NCBI GenBank assembly: GCA_035508495.1
Contig: DATJMX010000013.1
Location: 22,041 to 86,040, forward strand
Origin: Candidatus Binataceae bacterium
GTDB lineage: Bacteria > Desulfobacterota > Binatia > Binatales > Binataceae
DNA length: 64,000 nt
Direction of reading: 5' to 3'
Shown here: positions 42,274 through 50,307 of the stretch, piece by piece
How positions within the stretch are numbered: position 1 is the first letter of the stretch
Layout: each line of letters begins with the position of its first letter
Made by a program: the position numbers and the translations under genes
Notes under the pieces: model-generated
Seen by the model: the letters and a program-made list of their open reading frames with translations, nothing else
What the model was told of the DNA's origin: nothing
The model's database searches: none

Positions 42274-44340
42274 TTAGTCATATATTCCGTCGACGAACCA
42301 TTGTTCAGTTTTTATGTCGCGATAGACGCGATATACGCCGCCGTCTTCTAGGGCGAATTCGTAGTACTCGCGGATGTAGCCGCGTGGTGTTTCTCTCATG
42401 TCGCGCGCCGATTCTGTCCCTCTCCCTGACCAGGGAGAGGGCGGCGCTGACGCAGTCTGCGCCGGGTGAGGGTTGGCTGAAAATTTTGATGGAAGTGGGG
42501 CGGCCGACGTGGGACCTCTCCCTTGCCCTCTCCTAGGGTAAGGAGAGGGGACAGACGGAGAAGGAGAGGGTTCAGATAACGAAGGAGAGGGATCTGAAAG
42601 AGTAGAGCTGCGGTGCGATCCATTCTGGGTGTGCTCGGCGGCGAGAGATTTCAGATTTTCGGCGGAGACGTCTCTGGGATGCTTCCACATCATGCGGCCG
42701 CCGTGTGGGGATTCGGTTTTGCGCAGCTCGTTGGACGTGGGCGAGGCCGGATTCAAATTTAATGCGATCGGAGGCGCGGCGGATTGGTAGCAGGTTCCGG
42801 GCGCGGGCGTTGAAACTGCTACGTTCCATTGCTTGCCGGGGTAGCTTGGCAGAGCGTCGTTGACTTCGCCGCGGCGGCGGATCGCGTTCCACAGTTTCTT
42901 GTCCGATAATTCTTCTTGCTCGATTTGCGCGGGCGGGTCGCTGAGCGCGCCGCGCCACCATTCGCCGTCGCGCCGCCATGGCCCCGCGATCGACACGATA
43001 CGCGCGCCGAGGTTGTCGCCGCGCACGAATTCCGGGATGCCACGCGAGGACATCACTTCGATCTCGCGCGCGGGCCGAATCGCGCGAATCACGAGCTGCG
43101 TGACGTTTTTCGCATTGCCATTTTCTGAAACTGGGGATGCGGGCGGCGGCGTGAAGCTGGCGATTCGCATTGCCTCGGGGCGATGCGAATTTTCGCTGGC
43201 GAGCGTGCCGACGTTGTCCGGACCGCATAGCGCGGCCAGGCGTGCGAGTGTGGTTTCGAGGCGATCGGGAGCGGGAGCAGGCGGCAGGAACATGTCGGCC
43301 TGGGCGGGCCGCGGCGCGCGCGGCGTGATCTCCAGTCGAATCGATTCGACCGCGGCCTCCGGCGCCGCCGCCTCGAGGCTCAGGTTGATCAGCGTCAGCA
43401 TCGCGCGCGCGTCGGTCGTCGCGGCGGCCATCGGCACGTTGCGGCTGAAGGTGCGATGACCCTCGAGGCCGAGCGCAATAAGAATGTCGCCCGCGGCGAG
43501 GCCGCGCACTTCGAGCCGCTCGGCCAGCCGCTCGAGCATCGCGCGCATCACGAATGCGAGCGGCTCGAGATTGTCGATACCGTATTCGAGATCGAGCGCC
43601 TCGGTGAAAACTTCGGCGCGCCCGCGCGGCACGAGTGGCGAGGCCGCCGCGCCGCGCGCGAGCCGAATCAGCTCGACGCCTTCGCGCCCGAGCCGCGTGC
43701 CTATAGCGTCGGGATCGAGCCGCGCCAGCTCGCCGAGACGGCGGATACCCCAACGCGCGAGGGTGGTTTCGAGATCGTCGCCGCGCGCGGTGCGGCCAAG
43801 GCCGAGCATGTCCAGCGGCATCCAGTCGAGAAACTCGCGCTCGCGGCCCGCTTCGATGACGCGGACGCCGCCGCCGCGCGCCGCCAGATGCGCGAGCGAC
43901 TTGTCGGCGGCAATTCCTACCGCGGGTTCCATTCCCATACGATGCACCCGCCGCAGGATTTCAGCCGCGATTTCATTTTCATCGGCATAGATTCGAGTGA
44001 GGCCGCTGAGGTCGACCCAGACGCATCCATTGTCATTGCGGCCCGGCTCGACCGCGGGCGAAACCGATTCGGCGGCGTCGGCGAGCGCGGCATGCGCGGA
44101 GCTTTCGGCGGCGGGCGAGCGGAGCGCGACGAGCAAATCGGAAGAAACGGCGCGCGCCTGCGCGATCGTCATCGCGGGGCGAATCCCGAGCTTGCGCGCA
44201 CGCGATGAAACCGCGGCGAGCTCGCCATGCGGCGCGAGCGTGGTTGAGATCGCGAGCACCGCGTCGGCATAGGCGGGATTCGCGCGCATGAGTGCCGCGA
44301 TCGAAAAATCGGGAACGAGGATGCATGCGATACGGGCCAT
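42274..44340 (-). CDS. imuB: ImuB, Y-family polymerase-like mutasome protein with in-frame repeat insert
   Basis: A 688-residue inactive Y-family polymerase homologue that links ImuA/DnaE2 to the sliding clamp. The N-terminal segment RIACILVPDFSIAALMR is typical. The palm, with VDLSGLTRIYADE, and helix-hairpin-helix (LGRTARG, LARLDPDAI) follow. The C-terminal ImuB motif REYYEFALEDGGVYRVYRD to WFVDGIYD is intact. Between the body and this motif (residues about 580-643) lies a Pro/Ser/Arg-rich insert encoded by the same repeat found in dnaE2. It lies 12 bases after imuA. ImuB works with DnaE2 in damage-induced mutagenesis. Confidence 0.93.
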   Translation of the reverse strand: MARIACILVPDFSIAALMRANPAYADAVLAISTTLAPHGELAAVSSRARKLGIRPAMTIAQARAVSSDLLVALRSPAAESSAHAALADAAESVSPAVEPGRNDNGCVWVDLSGLTRIYADENEIAAEILRRVHRMGMEPAVGIAADKSLAHLAARGGGVRVIEAGREREFLDWMPLDMLGLGRTARGDDLETTLARWGIRRLGELARLDPDAIGTRLGREGVELIRLARGAAASPLVPRGRAEVFTEALDLEYGIDNLEPLAFVMRAMLERLAERLEVRGLAAGDILIALGLEGHRTFSRNVPMAAATTDARAMLTLINLSLEAAAPEAAVESIRLEITPRAPRPAQADMFLPPAPAPDRLETTLARLAALCGPDNVGTLASENSHRPEAMRIASFTPPPASPVSENGNAKNVTQLVIRAIRPAREIEVMSSRGIPEFVRGDNLGARIVSIAGPWRRDGEWWRGALSDPPAQIEQEELSDKKLWNAIRRRGEVNDALPSYPGKQWNVAVSTPAPGTCYQSAAPPIALNLNPASPTSNELRKTESPHGGRMMWKHPRDVSAENLKSLAAEHTQNGSHRSSTLSDPSPSLSEPSPSPSVPSPYPRRGQGRGPTSAAPLPSKFSANPHPAQTASAPPSPWSGRGTESARDMRETPRGYIREYYEFALEDGGVYRVYRDIKTEQWFVDGIYD
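42410..42600. repeat. CCTCTCCC-family repeat inside imuB (copy 4)
   Basis: It begins CCCTCTCCCTGACCAGGGAG and contains a CGGCGC/GCGCCG stem, then GGTGAGGGTTGGCTG. It ends with a CCTCTCCTAGGGTAAGGAGA block and tandem GAGAAGGAGAGGG repeats. Orientation and reading frame match the dnaE2 copy, giving PSPSPSVPSPYPRRGQGRG and SPWSGRGTE in ImuB. The length keeps the frame open. Confidence 0.88.
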
Positions 44341-44352
44341 GGTGAATCCTCG

Positions 44353-45207
44353 TCAACTCGATCGTCGGAGATTCGAAGTTGATGCGGCCCTGGGGGCGAC
44401 AATTGGCGTGAGCGGGTCGGCGGCGATCGGATCGACGAGCGCGTCGAGGCGTGTGCGGCGGCCCATCGCGCCCATCTTGTTGCGCGCGACGGTGGCCTCG
44501 ATCGATAGACCCTCGAAGGTCGCGGGCGAGGCGGGAGTCAGGCGGCTGAAGCGGATTCCGGCGCGGCCCGCGGCGAGGCTGAGCGCGGCGAACGTCCCGC
44601 ACATCCTGTATGCGGCGAGGGCGATCACGGCGGCGCCGCTGCGCTCGGCGGCGCGCGCGAGTCTAAGCGCAGGCGATTGCGGGAGTGGGCGCGTATCCTC
44701 GCCGAAGTCGATTATGACCAGGCCGAAGCCGCCCGCGGCGAGGATCATTTCGGCGGCTTTGAGGATCGCGGAGTTGCGCCGCGACGGCATCGTGCCTGGG
44801 AGGCGGGAGGAGGGCGTATTTTTGAACGAGGCCCAGAGTAGGCGTTTCAGCTCGACGCCCGCCGCCATCATGCTGTCGGGATCGAACGCGCCGGACGCAT
44901 CAAGCCACGCGGCGACCTCGCCACGGCTGGTAGATGAAGCGGCGAAGGCGGCGGCCAGCGAGGTTTTGCCGGAGCCAGGCGCGCCGATGACCTCGCTGAT
45001 ACGGCCGCGCGGAATCCCGCCCTCGAGAAGTGCGTCGAGCGGGGCGAGCCCCGAGATTAGACGGCGATCCTTGCGGGTAAGCTCATGCCCGTGGAAGACG
45101 CCAGAAAATTCAAGTGTTCGTTGAGGATTGCCGGAATCTGCCGATTGCTGCGGGAGTGCGAGGTCAAGAGAGCGGATATCCAACGCGCTAGCGATCGCGG
45201 CAGCCAT
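44353..45207 (-). CDS. imuA: ImuA, RecA-like mutasome protein
   Basis: A 284-residue RecA/SulA-like protein, first gene of the imuA-imuB-dnaE2 operon. Walker A is GAPGSGKTS near residue 78, followed by WLDASGAFDPDSM. VIIDFGEDTRPLPQSPALRLARAAERSG is the Walker B/L1-like region. ImuA modulates RecA and recruits the mutasome in other bacteria. A direct repeat TTCGC (45217-45221 and 45228-45232, 11-base spacing) just upstream could be part of the promoter or a damage-response operator. No lexA gene is in the window. Confidence 0.9.
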   Translation of the reverse strand: MAAAIASALDIRSLDLALPQQSADSGNPQRTLEFSGVFHGHELTRKDRRLISGLAPLDALLEGGIPRGRISEVIGAPGSGKTSLAAAFAASSTSRGEVAAWLDASGAFDPDSMMAAGVELKRLLWASFKNTPSSRLPGTMPSRRNSAILKAAEMILAAGGFGLVIIDFGEDTRPLPQSPALRLARAAERSGAAVIALAAYRMCGTFAALSLAAGRAGIRFSRLTPASPATFEGLSIEATVARNKMGAMGRRTRLDALVDPIAADPLTPIVAPRAASTSNLRRSS

Positions 45208-45739
45208 GGACCTATATTCGCTTTTTTTTCGCTATTGGTCAAAGGGGAACTAAGGTGGGGGATGTCAAGTAATACTTTAAATATCGGCTAATTTCATGTG
45301 TGGCTGTGTTCACAATCCGTCATCGTGAGCGACGCTCACCATGACGAAGGTCGCTTTGGCGTGAAGGCAATGAGCTTGATATGAAACCAGTGCTAACATC
45401 CTGAAAGAATAGACTGCGAACCGCCAAAGTTGCGGCGTGGTTTTCTGGTTTCCCTTCCCGTGCTGGAGGAAGTTGCAGGCGCGGGCGTTCAGAGTCTTTG
45501 ACGGGGTAATCTGTTGAACTGGCTGAAGCAACAGCAGTGGCATTGTGGAAGGCTTCGAGGCGCTGCACCCTCACCCGGCTGGCGAGCAGCTTAGACACAG
45601 ACATCTCAAGCTGCTCGCCAGCCGACCTCTCCCGCTTTTGCGGGCGAGGTTATTCGGCGAGGCTTGCTCGGCTGGGCGAACTGTTCGATCTTGCGGATGA
45701 TCTTTCGAGAAGGGTTTTCTCTAATAGTCAATTCAGAAA
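45208..45739. other. 532-base intergenic region upstream of imuA
   Basis: No convincing gene. It holds the TTCGC direct repeat near imuA, an AT-rich stretch at 45215-45300, and the palindromic repeat tract at 45565-45655. Several short minus-strand frames have no ribosome site. Confidence 0.6.
45565..45655. repeat. CCTCTCCC-family repeat (copy 5)
   Basis: Left arm ACCCTCACCCGGCTGGCGAG continuing CAGCTT. Right arm AAGCTGCTCGCCAGCCGACC, then CTCTCCCGC-TTTTG-CGGGCGAGGTTATT. It matches the left part of the element at 59.4 kb (GGCTGGCGAGCAGCTT and the AATAACCTCGCCCG end). Confidence 0.82.
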
Positions 45740-46237
45740 ATGAGTAAGGCGCAGACGGAAATTCTTGAACTGAGTTATAGTGCGCGGCCTTTGCGATATG
45801 GCGTGCTTGCGCTGATTGGCCTTGGCGGGGTTGCGTTTGGGATCTACATGATCGTTGTCGGGTTTGGGACGGCGTGGTCGATGGTATTTATGGGGGTCCT
45901 GTTCACGATCGTTTTTGCGGTGATGGTGTTTGTCGCCGCGACGATCCTGACTCGGGGCGGCGGAGGGCTGAGGCTTGAGCGCAACGGGTTTACGATTCGG
46001 TCGCCGTTCCGGTCGGCGTTTTTTCGCTGGCGCGATATCGTGCGCTTCCGCGTGATGCGGACGACCGACCTGAGGCATTCTGTAGTGTTTGATTTTCATT
46101 CCTCGTACCAGGGGCAGAGGATGCTTCGCGGGCCGGGGCGGCGGCTGGGTTATGAGGGTATCATTCCTGATAACTATGGGCGTACGGCCGATGAACTGGC
46201 GGAGTTGCTCAATGAATGGCGTGAGCGGGGATCGTAG
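45740..46237 (+). CDS. STM3941-like small membrane protein
   Basis: A 165-residue protein with two hydrophobic segments (about 20-42 and 48-70) followed by a beta-rich cytoplasmic domain: GLRLERNGFTIRSPF, FFRWRDIVRFRV. The layout resembles the STM3941/PH-like family, in which a membrane hairpin precedes a PH-type barrel. Function unknown. It converges with ispB across an inverted-repeat element. Confidence 0.7.
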   Translation: MSKAQTEILELSYSARPLRYGVLALIGLGGVAFGIYMIVVGFGTAWSMVFMGVLFTIVFAVMVFVAATILTRGGGGLRLERNGFTIRSPFRSAFFRWRDIVRFRVMRTTDLRHSVVFDFHSSYQGQRMLRGPGRRLGYEGIIPDNYGRTADELAELLNEWRERGS

Positions 46238-46252
46238 GAGGCAGAAAGATTA

Positions 46253-46351
46253 ACCACTAAGGCATTAAGGTAAGACATAAAGGCACTAAGAGGGACGCCG
46301 CGGCCGCGTCCCTTAAGAATTTTCTCCTTTGTGGCTTCGTGCCTTTGTGGT
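46253..46351. repeat. Large inverted repeat between convergent genes
   Basis: The left end ACCACTAAGGCATTAAGG is mirrored by the right end, whose reverse complement begins ACCACAAAGGCACGAAGCC. In the centre GGGACGC-CGCGGCC-GCGTCCC is a perfect 7-base stem. The arms also contain internal direct repeats (AAGGCA-type). The ACCACAAAGGCAC type of sequence occurs as dispersed intergenic repeats in many bacterial genomes. It probably acts as a bidirectional terminator for the flanking genes. Confidence 0.75.
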
Positions 46352-46373
46352 GATACTTTTGATCTGCTGCGGC

Positions 46374-47384
46374 TTAGACTTCGCGATCTATTTGATCATC
46401 GATCAGAGCTGCCAGGCCGTCGCGGTATTGCGAGGGCTTCAGGCTTGAGATCAGGCCTCTTGCGATTGCGACTTGTTCGCTGGCCAGGCGGCGGGCTTCG
46501 GCGATTATTGCGGGGTCGCGGAGGATTGCGAGGGCGCGGTCGAAGGCGGCGCCCTCCATCTGGGTGCCGCTGTGGATCATCTGGCGCAGGTTGGGGTTTT
46601 TGGCGGCGGCCAATACTACTGGCAGCGAGGGGATTCCTTCGCGCAGGTCGGAGCCTACGGGCTTGCCGATTTTTTCTTCGGGGCCGAGCACATCGAGGAG
46701 GTCGTCGACCATCTGGAAGGCGAGGCCCATCGTGAGGCCCAGCCGCGTCATCGCTTCGATCGTTTTTGGCGGAACGCCCGCGAGGTCGGAGGCGACTTTG
46801 CCGCCGGCGCGGAAGAGCGAGGCGGTCTTGCGCGTGATGACCTTGATGTAATCGTCGTAGGCGGGCGCCGCGTTGTGACGCATCCGGCCTTCCATAACTT
46901 CGCCTTCGGTCAGCTCGATGCAGGCCTCGGCTGCCGTGCGAATCATGTGCTCCTTGAAGCGCGAGCACAGCTCGAAGGCGCGGCAGAAGAGGTAGTCGCC
47001 GGCGATCAGCGAGGGGCCGAAGCCGTAGCGCGCGAATGCTGACGGCTTGCCACGCCGGAGCATCCCGCCGTCAACAATATCGTCGTGCAGGAGGGTCGCC
47101 GAATGAATCAGCTCGAGCGCGATTCCCGCGTCGATCGCGAAATCGACGCCCTCGTCGGTGCCGCCGCATGCGCGATAGACCAGCAGCATGAAAGTCGGAC
47201 GCAGGCGCTTGCCGCCCGCATCGACGAGGTAATGGCAAATCTCCGAGATGATCGATTCGTTGGAATCGAGCAACTTTCCAAGGCGCTTTTCTGTGGTGGC
47301 GAGATCGTCCTGCACCAGGCGCGCGGGAATGATCGCGTCGCTGGCGCAGCTCTCTGAAAGTTCTGTCGCTTTGGCTCGTTTCAC
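46374..47384 (-). CDS. ispB: Polyprenyl diphosphate synthase (IspB-like)
   Basis: Trans-prenyltransferase of 336 residues with a GTG start, making a long-chain polyprenyl diphosphate, probably for a quinone side chain. GGKRLRPTFMLLV, the first Asp-rich motif LLHDDIVDGG and the second, QMVDDLLDVLG, are intact. The residues before the first motif are small or aliphatic, consistent with long products. It is the last gene of the cofGHDE operon, 10 bases after cofE. Confidence 0.92.
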   Translation of the reverse strand: MKRAKATELSESCASDAIIPARLVQDDLATTEKRLGKLLDSNESIISEICHYLVDAGGKRLRPTFMLLVYRACGGTDEGVDFAIDAGIALELIHSATLLHDDIVDGGMLRRGKPSAFARYGFGPSLIAGDYLFCRAFELCSRFKEHMIRTAAEACIELTEGEVMEGRMRHNAAPAYDDYIKVITRKTASLFRAGGKVASDLAGVPPKTIEAMTRLGLTMGLAFQMVDDLLDVLGPEEKIGKPVGSDLREGIPSLPVVLAAAKNPNLRQMIHSGTQMEGAAFDRALAILRDPAIIAEARRLASEQVAIARGLISSLKPSQYRDGLAALIDDQIDREV

Positions 47385-47394
47385 TGGATACAGG

Positions 47395-48147
47395 TTAGCG
47401 GAATAAATCGGCCTCTGCCGGGCGAATCAGGACCTTGGCGCTGCCTTCGGCGGGCTCGTAATTGTAGCCGCGCACGATGACGACGGGAACGGCGGCGGCC
47501 TTTTCCATCAGCAGGCCGGCGGCGCAGGAGATTTCGTCGGCGATGGCGACGACGGTGTGATGAAGCTCGCGGCCGCCGAGGTCGGTCTTGCCGCGCAGAT
47601 CGAGCATCGCATTCATGCCTGCGACACCGAGGCAGATTTCGGTGAGGCCGTCTCGCCACGGGCGGCCGAAGGTGTCGGTGATTACGACGGCGAGATCGAC
47701 GCCGTAGCGTTTGCGCAGCGCCTCGCGGAGCTTGGCGGCCGAGAGATCGGGATCGACGGGCAGCAGGATCGCGGTTTCATCTTCGAGGCTGTTGGATTCA
47801 TCGACGCCGGCGTTGGCGCAGACCCATCCGGGTCCGGTCTCGACGATTATCACGCCGCGATCGTTGCGCACGATCCGGCTGGTCTGCCGCAGCACCAGCT
47901 CGACGGCGCGCGGATCTTTCTCCCAGCGCTGGGCGAGGTTCTTCGCGAACTCGGAAGGCTCGATGTCCTTGAGATAGACAGTGCGGCCTTCGGCCTTCGA
48001 AACGACCTTCTGACAGCATACGACGATATCGCCGGCTTCGGGTTTGATACCGGTCGAATCGATTCCCGTGGCGATGAGCGCGGCGAGATCGTCGCCGGCC
48101 TTGACCATCGGGATTCCTTCGACCGCGGTGATTGTGATCGATCTCAT
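47395..48147 (-). CDS. cofE: Coenzyme F420-0:L-glutamate ligase
   Basis: CofE adds glutamates to F420-0 using GTP. It has 250 residues from the ATG at 48147. GDIVVCCQKVVSKAEGR, CANAGVDESN and ITDTFGRPWRDGLT are the family signatures. It lacks the C-terminal nitroreductase domain that FbiB uses to reduce dehydro-F420-0 in Actinobacteria, so that step must be encoded elsewhere. cofD lies 14 bases upstream and ispB 10 bases downstream. Confidence 0.95.
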   Translation of the reverse strand: MRSITITAVEGIPMVKAGDDLAALIATGIDSTGIKPEAGDIVVCCQKVVSKAEGRTVYLKDIEPSEFAKNLAQRWEKDPRAVELVLRQTSRIVRNDRGVIIVETGPGWVCANAGVDESNSLEDETAILLPVDPDLSAAKLREALRKRYGVDLAVVITDTFGRPWRDGLTEICLGVAGMNAMLDLRGKTDLGGRELHHTVVAIADEISCAAGLLMEKAAAVPVVIVRGYNYEPAEGSAKVLIRPAEADLFR

Positions 48148-48161
48148 CAGAGGCAAGCCTA

Positions 48162-49127
48162 CTATACCGAAAGAGCGGTAAGAACAACGTCGGCGAGGCG
48201 CGCGGCGTGCTCGGGCGTGGACATGATGGTGTTGGTGACGACGGGGCGCATCGCGAGCGCTTCGATTTTCGGCGCGAGCGCGCGATCGGCTTCATCGAGC
48301 ACGAACACGCCCACGATATCGCGATAGAGCCGTGCGACGCCCAGGGCGGACACTTCCATTCCGAGTCCGCGGAGCATCTTGTCGGCGGGACCCTTTACCG
48401 TCTTCCCGCCGATGATCGGGCTGATCGCGGCGACGCGCGCGCGATTTTTCTTGAGCGTATCGCGGAGGCCGCGCAGGCCGAAGATCGGACCGAGCGAGAC
48501 GAACGGATTCGACGGCGCCAGAATGATCGCCGACGAGGATCGCAGCGCATCGAGCACTGGCGGGGCAGGGCGCGCCTTGTCGATTCCGCGCAGCTCGATT
48601 TTCTCGACGTGACCGCGGGCTCTGCCGCGCACGAAATATTCCTGGAACGGGATCGCATCGCGGCCGCGCAGCTTCACGAAGGTGCGCACGCGATCGTCGC
48701 TCATCGGCAGGATCGTCGATTTGATCTTGAACGCGCGCGCGATCTCGCTGGTGATCGCGCTGAGCTTCGCGCCCACGCGCATCCGCTGTGTGCGATACAG
48801 ATGCGTCGCCAAATCGCGATCGCCAAGGCCGAACCACGGCTTGCCGTAGAAGCGCCCGAGCGCGTCGAGGGCGTTGAACGATTCGCCCTCGAGGCCCCAT
48901 CCCTGGGCGCGACTCACCACGCCCGCAAGCGTGTACGTGACCGTATCGATATCCGGCGAGACGTGGAGTCCGTAGAACTCCTCGTCGTCGCCGGTGTTTA
49001 CGATAACGGTCAGTCGCGCGGGGTCGATGCGCTTAACGAGTCCGCGAAGGAACTTAGCTGCACCCACTCCCCCCGCCAGCGTGGTTATCCGCCGCGAGAG
49101 GAGCAGCCGGGATGGGCCGCGCGCCAT
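48162..49127 (-). CDS. cofD: 2-phospho-L-lactate (or PEP) transferase CofD
   Basis: CofD/FbiA transfers the phospholactyl or phosphoenolpyruvyl group to Fo to form (dehydro-)F420-0. It has 321 residues. ITTLAGGVGAAKFLRGL at the N-terminus, VNTGDDEEFYGLHVSPDIDT and APSNPFVSLGPI are diagnostic. The ATG at 49127 is preceded by AGAAAGG and lies inside the 3' end of cofH, giving a 74-base overlap in another frame. A cofC homologue supplying the GDP-activated substrate is not adjacent. Confidence 0.95.
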   Translation of the reverse strand: MARGPSRLLLSRRITTLAGGVGAAKFLRGLVKRIDPARLTVIVNTGDDEEFYGLHVSPDIDTVTYTLAGVVSRAQGWGLEGESFNALDALGRFYGKPWFGLGDRDLATHLYRTQRMRVGAKLSAITSEIARAFKIKSTILPMSDDRVRTFVKLRGRDAIPFQEYFVRGRARGHVEKIELRGIDKARPAPPVLDALRSSSAIILAPSNPFVSLGPIFGLRGLRDTLKKNRARVAAISPIIGGKTVKGPADKMLRGLGMEVSALGVARLYRDIVGVFVLDEADRALAPKIEALAMRPVVTNTIMSTPEHAARLADVVLTALSV

Positions 49128-50307
49128 TGGGAGCCTTTCTGCCGTAAAGCTTCTTGTAAGTTGTGGAGCGCTCGACGGCGACGCGTCCCATGTCGCGCGC
49201 CTTGTCTTCGATGAGGTCGACGGGCACGAACTCGCCGGACTCGCCGCCGGCCTGGGCCGTGATGCTCTCCTCCATCAGCGTGCCGCTGAAGTCGTTGCAT
49301 CCGGCTTTTAGCGTCAGCGCGGCAAGATCAACACCGAGTTTAACCCATGAAGTCTGGATGTTCTTGATATAGCCGCGCAGGAAGAGCCGCGCGAACGCGT
49401 ACATCTGGAAGTCGAGCGTGCCGCTGTCGGGAGGATTTACCATCCCCTTGCGGAACATCACGGTGTTCTGATGGATGAAGCGCAGCGGCACGAACTCGGT
49501 GAAGCCGCCGGTCTGCTTCTGGATCGTGCGCAGCAGGTTCAGATGATTGACGACCTGGCGCGGCGCCTCGATATGCCCGTACATGATTGTCGAGGTGGTA
49601 GGCACGCCGAGCGAATGCGCGGTCGTGATGATCTCGACCCACGCCGCGACATCGACCTTCTTGTGGCTCAGGATTTCGCGCACGCTATCGTCGAGGATTT
49701 CGGCCGCAGTGCCGGGAATCGAGCCGAGGCCATGCTCGCGCAGCATCGCGATGTATTCGGGATAGTCCATTCGCACGCGTCGCGCGCCGAACATGATCTC
49801 CATGGGAGAGAAGGCGTGCACGTGGATAGCGGGGAAGGCGCGCTTAATTACGTCGAGCAGGTCGCGATATTTGAAGTCGGGCATCTCGGGGTTGATCCCG
49901 CCCTGCATGCATACTTCGGTGGCGCCGCGCGCGACGGCGTCGGCGACCTTGCTGACGATCTTATCGTCGCTGTGATCGTAGGCGTCGGATTCCCAGCGCT
50001 GGCGCTTGAAGCCGCAGAACTGGCATCCGACGAAACAGATATTGGTGAAGTTGATGTTGCGATTGACGACGTAGGTGACTTCGTTGCCGACGTCCTCGGC
50101 CCGCGCGATATCGGCGCACTTGACAACGGCGCGCAGGTCGTCTCCGGTCGAGGTGTAGAGCATCAAGCCCTCTTCGGGCGTGAGCTCCTCGCGCGCAAGG
50201 CTCCGCTCGAGCGCGGCGCGCACCGGGGCCGACGATTTCGCGAGCAGCGCCGTGACGGGCGTCGCCTCGATCTCGTCGACGTAGTTTCTCCAGTACTCCA
50301 GATTCAT
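49054..50307 (-). CDS. cofH: FO synthase subunit 2 (radical SAM CofH)
   Basis: CofH joins 5-amino-6-ribitylamino-uracil with a tyrosine-derived radical in Fo synthesis. It has 417 residues from the ATG at 50307. The radical-SAM cluster motif is CFVGCQFCGF. VCMQGGINPEMPDF and YGHIEAPRQVVNHL are CofH/MqnC-type motifs. It overlaps cofG by four bases upstream and cofD by 74 bases downstream. Unlike the fused FbiC of Actinobacteria, CofG and CofH are separate proteins. Confidence 0.95.
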   Translation of the reverse strand: MNLEYWRNYVDEIEATPVTALLAKSSAPVRAALERSLAREELTPEEGLMLYTSTGDDLRAVVKCADIARAEDVGNEVTYVVNRNINFTNICFVGCQFCGFKRQRWESDAYDHSDDKIVSKVADAVARGATEVCMQGGINPEMPDFKYRDLLDVIKRAFPAIHVHAFSPMEIMFGARRVRMDYPEYIAMLREHGLGSIPGTAAEILDDSVREILSHKKVDVAAWVEIITTAHSLGVPTTSTIMYGHIEAPRQVVNHLNLLRTIQKQTGGFTEFVPLRFIHQNTVMFRKGMVNPPDSGTLDFQMYAFARLFLRGYIKNIQTSWVKLGVDLAALTLKAGCNDFSGTLMEESITAQAGGESGEFVPVDLIEDKARDMGRVAVERSTTYKKLYGRKAPNGARPIPAAPLAADNHAGGGSGCS

